6,751 nucleotides of DNA from Bacillota bacterium (GCA_023424235.1 JAFAEB010000160.1:1-6751), one strand, 5' to 3'; positions 1 to 5,808 are shown, numbered from the stretch's first letter. The notes: generated by a model not told the origin, from the sequence alone. Numbers and translations: made by a program.

Positions 1-1713
1 TTTACCAATATTTGATACAGCACCTGCAGACTGAACTGCTAATTTCCCAATTTCACCTGCAACTACAGCAAATCCACGCCCAGCATCTCCCGCACGAGCT
101 GCTTCTATAGATGCGTTTAACGCAAGAAGGCTTGTTTGATCTGCTATATTCATTATGGTTTCAGTAAACTCATTAATTTTTTTCGCTGATTTTGCTTGTT
201 CAATTGCAAGTATAGATTTATCTTTTATATCAACATAAATAGACTTTGATTGTTCCTGCGCCTTTTGAGAAGTACTTTTAAGCTGAATGGCTCTATTAAT
301 TAATGTTTTCGATAAATCTCTTCCTTCTTTTGTGATAGACTGTATTTGAGTAGAAGATTTTTCAATATCAATTACATTATATTGGATTGTTTCAGTTGTT
401 GCAGCAGTTTCTTCCATACCAGCAGCCAACTCTTCAGCTGTAGCCGAGTTATCACTTGAATGTTGATTTACTTGATTTGTTATAATATTTAACTCTTGCG
501 CATTCGTATTGATATCATTTGCTGAGTCATTAATTTTTTTAATAATATTATGAATGGTCTCATGCATTTTACTAATTGCAAGACTCATTTCACCAGTTTC
601 ATCACGTTTCTTTGCGATTTTATTTATCATGGTATCTTCTGTAAAATCTAAATTCGATAAATTCTTAATCATTTTTGTAATGTGCTTGATTGGATTACTA
701 ATTGTACTAGCAAAGAATAAAGCTAATGAACTTTCCAAAATAATAATTAATATAGCTACAACGTTAGCTGTTAATTCAATTGTATTAATTTCCTTAAAGA
801 TATCAGATTCATCGGTAGTTAATACAAGAATCCAGTTATTTAGTGGAGAAACATGAATAGCGTCATATTTAACATTCCCTTTATACTTGTAATTCTGAAT
901 ATGGGTTTTTGGAATAGTACCTTCACTTATACTCTTTGTAACATCTAACAAGACTTGATTATCGGTAAGAGTTCCAATGTTAGAAGAGTTAGGATGGTAT
1001 ATAATGTTACCGGTATTATCTAGTAAATAGCCAAAACTTGATTTTATACCTGGTACTGACATTTTTGAAATATTACTTTTTAAAGCGGATAATTTAACGC
1101 TTGTTACACAAACTCCGATAATCGAATCATTATTATTCTTTATTGGTGCAGCAAACATAATCACTTGTTCCCCAGTAGGAGAGTTTACAATATTACTTTG
1201 ACTAGGCTTTAGTGCGTAGCGAACAGATTTATAGTAACTTTCCTCACTTATACTTGTAATCGTATAATTTTTATTGGAGTTAACTAGAATATTCCCCTCT
1301 AAATCAGTTATAAAAGCGGCTTCTCGATCGCTATTATTTTGTATGTATTGATTTAACATAAACTGAACTTTATTCTTATTTGAAGATGTAAAGTTTTCAA
1401 TCGTAAGTGTAACGTCCATTGAAGTTGATATCTTAGTCATGGAGTCATTTATAGCATTAATATATTGATCTAGATTATTACTATATAGTCCAACTAGACT
1501 TAACATATTATTTTCTGTTGTATTTAATATACTAGTTCGAAATCTAGGAATAATAGATTGTCCATAAATAATGATAGAAATAATTAAACATGCAGAAATT
1601 AAAAATGCTATTTTAGTTTTAATAGAGATAAATTTAAAACGATCTTTAATACTTTCTTTACTGAAGGGTTTCTTTGGTTTTATCTTCAGTGGTAACAGTT
1701 TCTTTGCTTTCAT
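1..1713 (-). CDS. Methyl-accepting chemotaxis protein with dCache-type sensor (3' end cut by window edge)
   Basis: This is a transmembrane chemoreceptor that would sense a ligand outside the cell and control the CheA kinase inside. Translating the complement from the ATG at 1713-1711 gives 571 residues with no stop. Residues 1-33 are a Lys/Arg-rich cytoplasmic start, residues 34-53 are the first membrane helix, and about 54-313 form an extracellular region of dCache size. Residues 315-337 are the second membrane helix, about 338-390 a HAMP domain, and 400 onward the helical signalling domain. The conserved hairpin tip is clear at about 523-558 (IADQTSLLALNASIEAARAG, then GRGFAVVA). The final descending helix lies beyond the window. 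AAAGGGGGG (complement of 1719-1727) lies 5 nt before the start. The DRPWY-type motif of amino-acid-binding dCache domains is not visible, so the ligand is unknown. No che or flagellar gene is in the window. The family call is firm; the sensor subtype is inferred from size and layout. Confidence 0.95.
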   Translation of the reverse strand, partial: MKAKKLLPLKIKPKKPFSKESIKDRFKFISIKTKIAFLISACLIISIIIYGQSIIPRFRTSILNTTENNMLSLVGLYSNNLDQYINAINDSMTKISTSMDVTLTIENFTSSNKNKVQFMLNQYIQNNSDREAAFITDLEGNILVNSNKNYTITSISEESYYKSVRYALKPSQSNIVNSPTGEQVIMFAAPIKNNNDSIIGVCVTSVKLSALKSNISKMSVPGIKSSFGYLLDNTGNIIYHPNSSNIGTLTDNQVLLDVTKSISEGTIPKTHIQNYKYKGNVKYDAIHVSPLNNWILVLTTDESDIFKEINTIELTANVVAILIIILESSLALFFASTISNPIKHITKMIKNLSNLDFTEDTMINKIAKKRDETGEMSLAISKMHETIHNIIKKINDSANDINTNAQELNIITNQVNQHSSDNSATAEELAAGMEETAATTETIQYNVIDIEKSSTQIQSITKEGRDLSKTLINRAIQLKSTSQKAQEQSKSIYVDIKDKSILAIEQAKSAKKINEFTETIMNIADQTSLLALNASIEAARAGDAGRGFAVVAGEIGKLAVQSAGAVSNIGK

Positions 1714-1778
1714 AGGTACCCCCCTTTAATATATAGAAATAGGACAATACGTTAATGCGTCATTGCCCTTACACATAG

Positions 1779-1807
1779 ATTCTATATGATATATTACTAA
1801 TTTGCAA
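1779..1807 (-). promoter_or_regulatory. Sigma-A-type promoter for the chemoreceptor gene
   Basis: On the minus strand, TTGCAA (1807-1802) and TAGAAT (1784-1779) are separated by exactly 17 nt. This places transcription start near 1772, with an untranslated leader of about 59 nt before the ATG. No motility-type (sigma-D, TAAA...GCCGATAT) promoter is visible, which suggests the receptor is expressed from a housekeeping promoter. The call rests on sequence match only. Confidence 0.6.
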
Positions 1808-1891
1808 GAAAAAGATATCCATATTTTATAATTTAATTTTGGTTATAATTACCTATCTACACAAGACTATATCATTCTTAATCCTAGCAAC

Positions 1892-1920
1892 TTGACAGTA
1901 AGATGAAGTATTAGTATGAT
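1892..1920 (+). promoter_or_regulatory. Sigma-A promoter for the glycosyltransferase pair
   Basis: A consensus TTGACA (1892-1897) is followed after 17 nt by TATGAT (1915-1920), a one-mismatch -10 box. Transcription would start near 1927, about 42 nt before the ATG at 1969. The ribosome binding site GAAAGGAA (1955-1962) sits 6 nt before that ATG. The promoter points away from the chemoreceptor promoter, with about 85 bp between the two -35 boxes. Confidence 0.75.
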
Positions 1921-1968
1921 ATCCTTATGGATTAGACAATTTAAGCTAATCATAGAAAGGAATCTACA

Positions 1969-2919
1969 ATGGATAGATTAGACACAATTGACCTTATAAT
2001 ACCTGTGTATAAGCCAGATAACAAATTTAAGCAATTAATAGAACGAATATTAGAGCAAACAGTACTTCCTAATCATATTTTCATTATCCATACATTAGAA
2101 GGAGAGAAGGAAGATTACTATAATAAATTATTAGATGAGATATTAAATAAAAGTAGTGAAACTTGTAAGATTATTTCGATTGATATAACAAAAAAAGAGT
2201 TTGATCATGGTGGTACAAGAAACTATGGTGCATCCTTATCCAATGCAGATATTATTATGTTTATGACACAAGATGCGGTTCCTTGTGACAAAGAACTGAT
2301 TAGCAGTATGATGGAACCGTTTCGTGATGAATTAATTGGTGCAACATATGGAAGACAGTTAGCCTTTCCTAAGGCAAATGTCTTAGAACGTTATTCACGA
2401 ACCTTTAATTATCCACCAAATAGTTATGTAAAATCTAAGAAAGACATAGATAAGTATGGAATTAAAACTTATTTTTGCTCAAATGTATGTGCAGCATATA
2501 GAAATACAGTTTATAAAGAAGTTGGTGGATTTGTTACAAAAACGATTTTTAATGAAGATATGATTATGGCATATCATATTATTGAGAACAACTATAGTAT
2601 TTATTATCAGTCATTAGCTAAGGTATATCATTCACATGACTATACAAATATAGAACAGCTAAGGAGAAATTTTGATTTAGCTGTATCCCAAGAACAACAT
2701 TCCTATATTTTCTCTAATGTAAAATCTGAAAAAGAAGGAATTAAGTATGTAAAGAGTACCATAGAATATTTAATCAATCGTAATCAATATATATATATAC
2801 CAGAATTTATAATACAAACCGTTTTTAAATATATGGGATATTTACTTGGTAAATATTATAAGCTATTACCAAAAGATATTATTAAGAAAATTAGCATGAA
2901 TCCATCCTACTGGGATTAG
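1969..2919 (+). CDS. Family-2 glycosyltransferase, rhamnosyltransferase-like
   Basis: This 316-residue GT-A fold enzyme is likely to transfer a sugar from a nucleotide-sugar to a growing surface polysaccharide on the cytoplasmic side of the membrane. The nucleotide-binding start is visible at residues 8-16 (DLIIPVYKP). DHGGTRN (79-85) and the metal-binding loop TQDAVP (100-105, an Asp-containing DxD equivalent) are a pairing known from bacterial rhamnosyltransferases. CSNVCAAYR (170-178) and FNED (194-197, probable catalytic base Asp/Glu) follow, then HSHDY (221-225). The C-terminus, ending near SMNPSYW, also resembles clostridial members. There is no clear membrane helix or signal peptide, so the enzyme is probably peripheral. 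The start is supported by a good ribosome binding site and promoter. It is followed after 16 nt by a second glycosyltransferase, probably co-transcribed. The family is firm; rhamnose as donor is inferred from motif likeness, and no dTDP-rhamnose genes are nearby. Confidence 0.9.
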   Translation: MDRLDTIDLIIPVYKPDNKFKQLIERILEQTVLPNHIFIIHTLEGEKEDYYNKLLDEILNKSSETCKIISIDITKKEFDHGGTRNYGASLSNADIIMFMTQDAVPCDKELISSMMEPFRDELIGATYGRQLAFPKANVLERYSRTFNYPPNSYVKSKKDIDKYGIKTYFCSNVCAAYRNTVYKEVGGFVTKTIFNEDMIMAYHIIENNYSIYYQSLAKVYHSHDYTNIEQLRRNFDLAVSQEQHSYIFSNVKSEKEGIKYVKSTIEYLINRNQYIYIPEFIIQTVFKYMGYLLGKYYKLLPKDIIKKISMNPSYWD

Positions 2920-2935
2920 AAAAGTTGAGGTTATT

Positions 2936-3871
2936 ATGGATATCGTAAATATTATAATGGCAACATATAATGGTGAGAAGTATATCAAAGAGCAAATTGA
3001 CTCAATCATTGCTAGTAGCTATACTAACTGGAAGTTGTGGATTTTTGATGATGGCTCAAAGGATAATACAGTCAAGATTCTTAAAGAATATGAAGAAAAA
3101 TTACCCAGTAAGATTTTTGTCACTAAAAATAAAAATAATCTAGGTGTAACCAAAAACTTTTTACATGGAGCTATATCCATAACTCAAGATTCAACACATA
3201 AAAATTACTATATGTTTTGTGATCAGGATGATGTATGGATGAATAAAAAAATAGAGAAAACTCTTAAGGCTATGAAGCAATTAGAGAATAAATATGGTGA
3301 TTATCCATTGACAGTATTTACGGATGCTACGGTTGTAGATGATAAATTAAAGGTCTTAAAACCTTCTTTTTTTAAAACGAGTGGACTAAATCCAAATAAT
3401 ACATGCCTAGCGTCCATATTAATGGAGAATAAGTTAATAGGATGCACAGTTTTGTTTAACGAAAAAGTTAGAGAAAAATTAAGGATTATTCCAAAGGAAG
3501 TTAGATATCATGACTGGTGGATTGCATTAATTACATCAGCATTCGGCTTTATTTCTTATTTAAATGAACCTACCCTATATTATAGACAGCATGGGAATAA
3601 TGTGGTAGGAAATAAAGATTTTATTTCTTACGTAAAAAATAGTATACTATCCCTTAAAAAGCAAAAAGAAGCAATCAACAAAACAATAATGCAAGGTAAG
3701 GCCTTTTATACTATTTATAAGGATTCCTTCTCCAAGGAGAGTAAAGAACTAATTTATGAATTTGCAAAATTAGCTCATATAAAGAAAGTTAATAGACAGT
3801 ATATCATAATGAAGTATAGATTTCTAAAAACAGGGGTAATTCGTAATATCGGATTATTATTAATAATCTAA
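2936..3871 (+). CDS. Family-2 glycosyltransferase, second gene of the pair
   Basis: This 311-residue GT-A glycosyltransferase is of a different subgroup from its upstream neighbour. It opens with the standard fold NIIMATYNGEKYI (5-17). DDGS follows at 38-41 and the metal/nucleotide-binding loop FCDQDDVW at 94-101. GCTVLFN (169-175), HDWW (192-195, acceptor/catalytic region) and YRQHGNNVVG (216-225) follow, in an arrangement known from polysaccharide and rhamnan glycosyltransferases. The C-terminal 80 residues are Lys-rich and helical and end in a hydrophobic Leu/Ile run, which may help membrane attachment. The ATG is preceded by TTGAGG (2925-2930) with a 5-nt gap. Spacing to the upstream gene is only 16 nt, so the two probably share the promoter at 1892-1920 and act one after the other on the same glycan. 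No obvious GC-rich terminator follows. The exact sugar and acceptor cannot be read from the sequence. Confidence 0.9.
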   Translation: MDIVNIIMATYNGEKYIKEQIDSIIASSYTNWKLWIFDDGSKDNTVKILKEYEEKLPSKIFVTKNKNNLGVTKNFLHGAISITQDSTHKNYYMFCDQDDVWMNKKIEKTLKAMKQLENKYGDYPLTVFTDATVVDDKLKVLKPSFFKTSGLNPNNTCLASILMENKLIGCTVLFNEKVREKLRIIPKEVRYHDWWIALITSAFGFISYLNEPTLYYRQHGNNVVGNKDFISYVKNSILSLKKQKEAINKTIMQGKAFYTIYKDSFSKESKELIYEFAKLAHIKKVNRQYIIMKYRFLKTGVIRNIGLLLII

Positions 3872-3875
3872 CTGC

Positions 3876-3894
3876 AAATTGTTATTGACAATTT
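3876..3894. repeat. Perfect inverted repeat overlapping the ilvN -35 box (candidate operator)
   Basis: AAATTGT and ACAATTT form a perfect 7-bp inverted repeat around the 5-bp centre TATTG. The right arm shares bases with the -35 hexamer TTGACA, so a protein bound here would block RNA polymerase. The arrangement is seen directly; its role as an operator is inferred. It does not match the CodY consensus (AATTTTCWGAAAATT) well, so I name no regulator. AT-rich background makes short palindromes common, hence moderate confidence. Confidence 0.4.
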
Positions 3895-3913
3895 AATATC
3901 CTGCTGATACAAT
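3885..3913 (+). promoter_or_regulatory. Sigma-A promoter of ilvN
   Basis: A consensus TTGACA (3885-3890), a 17-nt spacer and TACAAT (3908-3913) make one of the best promoter matches in the window. The expected transcription start is near 3920, about 137 nt upstream of the ilvN ATG. It lies just 14 bp after the stop of the preceding glycosyltransferase gene, so ilvN has its own promoter despite the short gap. Confidence 0.8.
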
Positions 3914-3919
3914 GTAAAC

Positions 3920-4056
3920 AATTTAAATTTAATGAATATTAATACATATTAAATTATGTATTATGTTCTACATAGTGTTGTATCTGAAGTGTTGGCCAAA
4001 AGATTATTACCATGAAGAAGTAATAGTCTACCAATTTGAAAGGCACAGGTGTTAAT
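3920..4056 (+). promoter_or_regulatory. Long structured 5' leader of ilvN
   Basis: The expected transcript carries about 137 nt before ilvN. Two hairpins are evident. AATACATA/TATGTATT (3941-3948 with 3955-3962) has 8 bp and a 6-nt loop. AGATTATTAC/GTAATAGTCT (4001-4010 with 4020-4029) has 10 bp, including one G-T pair, and a 9-nt loop. A weaker TATGT/ACATA pairing (3962-3966 with 3970-3974) would compete with the first. A short reading frame at 3956-4015 is rich in Val and Leu codons and ends inside the loop of the second hairpin. No T-box consensus, no U-run terminator and no clear ribosome binding site for the short frame are present. A regulatory role is plausible but unproven. Confidence 0.45.
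4047..4051 (+). promoter_or_regulatory. Ribosome binding site deciding the ilvN start
   Basis: AGGTG lies 5 nt before the ATG at 4057, which supports that codon over the in-frame TTG at 4036. The protein then begins MKKMVLSMLVDN, as in other IlvN/IlvH proteins. Confidence 0.7.
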
Positions 4057-4557
4057 ATGAAAAAAATGGTATTATCAATGCTTGTAGATAATACAGCTGG
4101 TGTGCTTAGCCGAGTATCTGGTTTATTTAGTAGAAGAGGCTATAACATTGACAGCTTAACTGTAGGAGAAACAAATAATCCTGCATATTCAAGGATGACA
4201 GTAGTTGTAAGTGGAGACGATCAAATACTTGAGCAAATCAAAAGACAACTAGCAAAACTTGAAGATGTATTGGAAATTACAGAATTATTAGGTGGAAGTT
4301 CTGTTTGTAGAGAACTTATCCTTGTTAAAGTACAATCCACTGTAAAAGAACGTCAAGCAATTATTGCGGTAGCAGATATATTTCGAGCTAAGATAGTCGA
4401 TGTTGCTATGGAATCTATGATGATGGAGCTTACAGGAAGTCAAGAGAAAATTGATGCATTTATCAAGCTTCTAGAAGGATTTACGATAAAAGAACTGGTT
4501 AGAACTGGTATAACTGGTCTAGCAAGAGGCTCTGAAGATATAGGTAGTATGGAATAA
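4057..4557 (+). CDS. ilvN: Acetolactate synthase small (regulatory) subunit
   Basis: This is the regulatory subunit of acetohydroxyacid synthase, the first common enzyme of branched-chain amino acid synthesis. It stimulates the catalytic subunit IlvB and carries feedback inhibition by valine. At 166 residues it has the normal size (E. coli IlvH is about 163). The N-terminal ACT domain spans about 3-75 and includes the conserved run GLFSRRGYNIDSLTVG (22-37). Asn12, Gly15 and Asn30 line up with E. coli IlvH Asn11, Gly14 and Asn29, which affect valine binding, so feedback control looks intact. The C-terminal ALS domain covers about 84-158 with RELILVKV (85-92), IFRAKIVDV (109-117) and the closing RTGITGLARG (149-158). 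The catalytic subunit gene is not adjacent; the next gene is ilvC, which acts on the product. Starting at 4036 (TTG) would add seven atypical residues. The identification is firm. Confidence 0.96.
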   Translation: MKKMVLSMLVDNTAGVLSRVSGLFSRRGYNIDSLTVGETNNPAYSRMTVVVSGDDQILEQIKRQLAKLEDVLEITELLGGSSVCRELILVKVQSTVKERQAIIAVADIFRAKIVDVAMESMMMELTGSQEKIDAFIKLLEGFTIKELVRTGITGLARGSEDIGSME

Positions 4558-4574
4558 AACTAAAGTTCATATAA

Positions 4575-4603
4575 AACGTTCGGTTATCCGGACGTTGTAT
4601 TTT
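4575..4603 (+). terminator. Hairpin between ilvN and ilvC, terminator-like
   Basis: AACGTTCGG (4575-4583) pairs with CCGGACGTT (4588-4596) to give a 9-bp stem with one T-G wobble and a TTAT loop. GTATTTT follows, a short interrupted T-run. It is the most GC-rich element of the intergenic region and starts 18 nt after the ilvN stop. It could be a leaky intrinsic terminator setting the ilvN to ilvC ratio, or an RNA-processing/stability element. Confidence 0.5.
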
Positions 4604-4621
4604 AAACTGTGGCTTTAGTAA

Positions 4622-4650
4622 TTTAAATAAGTAAAATATTACTGTAAAAT
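4622..4650 (+). promoter_or_regulatory. Possible weak promoter for ilvC
   Basis: TTTAAA (4622-4627), a 17-nt spacer and TAAAAT (4645-4650) match sigma-A hexamers at 4/6 and 5/6. The stretch is very AT-rich, so a chance match is quite possible. If real, it would allow ilvC to be expressed separately after the preceding hairpin. Confidence 0.3.
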
Positions 4651-4669
4651 AGTTAAATTAAATGTTTTT

Positions 4670-4675
4670 AGGAGG
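4670..4675 (+). promoter_or_regulatory. Strong ribosome binding site deciding the ilvC start
   Basis: A perfect AGGAGG lies 7 nt before the ATG at 4683. The in-frame ATG at 4662 is upstream of this site and would translate through it, so it is not the start. This is the strongest ribosome binding site in the window and suggests high IlvC output. Confidence 0.85.
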
Positions 4676-4682
4676 ATATAAA

Positions 4683-5693
4683 ATGGCAAAGATTTTTTAT
4701 CAAGAAGATTGTAATTTATCATTATTAGAAGGAAAGACAATTGCGGTAATTGGTTATGGTAGCCAAGGTCATGCACACGCATTAAATGCAAAGGAATCTG
4801 GTTGCGATGTTATAATTGGTTTGTATGAGGGAAGCAAATCTTGGAAAAAGGCAGAAGAGGCTGGATTTAAAGTATATACAGCTAGTGAAGCTGCTAAGAT
4901 AGCGGATATCATAATGATACTTATTAATGATGAAAAACAAGCAAAATTATACAAAGAGTCTATTGAACCAAATTTAAAGCCTGGCAATGCATTAATGTTT
5001 GCACATGGTTTTTCCATTCACTTTGGCCAAATTGTACCACCTAAAGATATTGATGTATTAATGATAGCGCCAAAAGGACCTGGCCATACGGTTAGAGGTC
5101 AATATGTTGAAGGTCAAGGAGTACCATGCTTAATTGCGGTACATCAAGATGCTACAGGCAAAGCTCATGATCTTGGCTTAGCATATGCACTTGCTATTGG
5201 TGGAGCGAGAGCAGGTGTATTACAAACAACCTTTAGAGAAGAAACAGAAACTGATCTTTTTGGTGAACAGGCTGTATTATGTGGCGGTGTTACACAGTTA
5301 ATGAAGACAGGATTTGAAGTATTAGTTGAAGCTGGTTATGAACCAGAAAGTGCATATTTTGAATGTATCCATGAAATGAAATTAATAGTTGACTTAATCA
5401 ATGAAAGTGGATTTGCTGGAATGAGATATTCCATATCTAATACAGCTGAGTATGGCGACTACATAACAGGGCCAAAGATTATTACAGAAGACACAAAAAA
5501 TGCCATGAGACAAGTGCTAAAAGATATCCAAGAAGGTGTATTTGCACGTAATTGGTTATTAGAAAATCAAGTAGGATGTCCAAACTTTGAAGCGAAAAGA
5601 CGTATCGAATCCGAACATCAGTTAGAAAAAGTAGGAAGCGAACTACGTAAGATGATGAGTTGGACAAATAAGAAAAAGCTTATAAATAACTAG
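4683..5693 (+). CDS. ilvC: Ketol-acid reductoisomerase (class I)
   Basis: IlvC isomerises and reduces 2-acetolactate (or 2-aceto-2-hydroxybutyrate) to the 2,3-dihydroxy acid, the second common step to valine, leucine and isoleucine, using NAD(P)H and Mg2+. At 336 residues it is a short class I enzyme. The N-terminal Rossmann domain has VIGYGSQGHAHALN (22-35), and the cofactor-selecting loop is LYEGSKS (47-53). His108 lies in FAHGF, and APKGPGHTVR is at 129-138. The knotted C-terminal domain carries the metal ligands Asp191 and Glu195 (ETDLFGEQAVLCGG) and Glu227/Glu231 (FECIHE), and Ser252 lies in SISNTAEYGDY. All expected catalytic residues are present. One notable point is Tyr48, where many NADPH-specific enzymes have Arg in an LRxGSxS-type loop; from memory Tyr also occurs in Lachnospiraceae relatives. 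It lies downstream of ilvN on the same strand, 125 nt away. The identification is firm. Confidence 0.98.
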   Translation: MAKIFYQEDCNLSLLEGKTIAVIGYGSQGHAHALNAKESGCDVIIGLYEGSKSWKKAEEAGFKVYTASEAAKIADIIMILINDEKQAKLYKESIEPNLKPGNALMFAHGFSIHFGQIVPPKDIDVLMIAPKGPGHTVRGQYVEGQGVPCLIAVHQDATGKAHDLGLAYALAIGGARAGVLQTTFREETETDLFGEQAVLCGGVTQLMKTGFEVLVEAGYEPESAYFECIHEMKLIVDLINESGFAGMRYSISNTAEYGDYITGPKIITEDTKNAMRQVLKDIQEGVFARNWLLENQVGCPNFEAKRRIESEHQLEKVGSELRKMMSWTNKKKLINN

Positions 5694-5715
5694 TATTAAA
5701 ACCTTCTACCAAGCT

Positions 5716-5734
5716 TATAAATACTAGATTTATA
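5716..5734. repeat. Small AT-rich inverted repeat after ilvC
   Basis: TATAAAT (5716-5722) and ATTTATA (5728-5734) are perfect 7-bp arms around ACTAG. The stem contains only A-T pairs and would be weak in RNA. It lies between ilvC and the much stronger palindrome at 5755-5808. No function can be assigned, and it may be chance in AT-rich DNA. Confidence 0.3.
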
Positions 5735-5754
5735 TAGACTGCCGAAAGGTAGTA

Positions 5755-5808
5755 TAATGGGAGCTAGTGTATAGCAAATTTGAATTTGCTATACACTAGC
5801 TCCCATTA
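5755..5808. terminator. 54-bp near-uninterrupted palindrome, probable ilvC terminator
   Basis: Two perfectly complementary 26-nt arms (5755-5780 and 5783-5808) surround only the two bases TG. The arms begin TAATGGGAGCTAGTG and end CACTAGCTCCCATTA. As RNA this would be a long, stable hairpin located 61 nt past the ilvC stop, suitable for ending the ilvN-ilvC transcript. The following bases (GTTTATATGG) are only moderately T-rich, so it is not a textbook intrinsic terminator. A dispersed repeat or a processing site is an alternative. Confidence 0.55.

Noticed and set aside
554..856. Open frame of 100 codons on the plus strand
   Set aside because: It lies wholly opposite the chemoreceptor gene, covering its second membrane helix and HAMP region. 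Its hydrophobic content is a reflection of that gene, and it has no ribosome binding site.
1826..1850. Direct repeat TTATAATT (1826-1833 and 1843-1850) and TATAAT boxes on the plus strand
   Set aside because: Neither TATAAT has a -35 at suitable spacing, and repeats of this kind are expected in such AT-rich DNA.
3852..3868. 17-bp AT-rich palindrome GATTATTA-T-TAATAATC at the end of the second glycosyltransferase gene
   Set aside because: It encodes the Leu/Ile tail of the protein, has almost no G-C pairs and no T-run, so it is unlikely to be a terminator.
4036..4056. TTG at 4036 as ilvN start
   Set aside because: It adds seven residues not typical of the family, has no well-placed ribosome binding site, and the ATG at 4057 has AGGTG at 5 nt.
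3920..4056. T-box riboswitch upstream of ilvN
   Set aside because: The conserved T-box sequence (AGGGTGGNACCGCG type) and a terminator hairpin with a U-run are both missing, and the leader is short for a T-box.
4662..4682. ATG at 4662 as ilvC start
   Set aside because: It lies upstream of the AGGAGG that serves the ATG at 4683, and the extra residues MFLGGYK are merely a translation of the ribosome binding site.
4769..5017. Open frame on the minus strand inside ilvC
   Set aside because: It is antisense to the well-conserved Rossmann domain of ilvC, with no recognisable protein and no start signals.
5482..5667. Open frame on the minus strand near the end of ilvC
   Set aside because: It is antisense to the conserved C-terminal part of ilvC and shows no ribosome binding site or family likeness.
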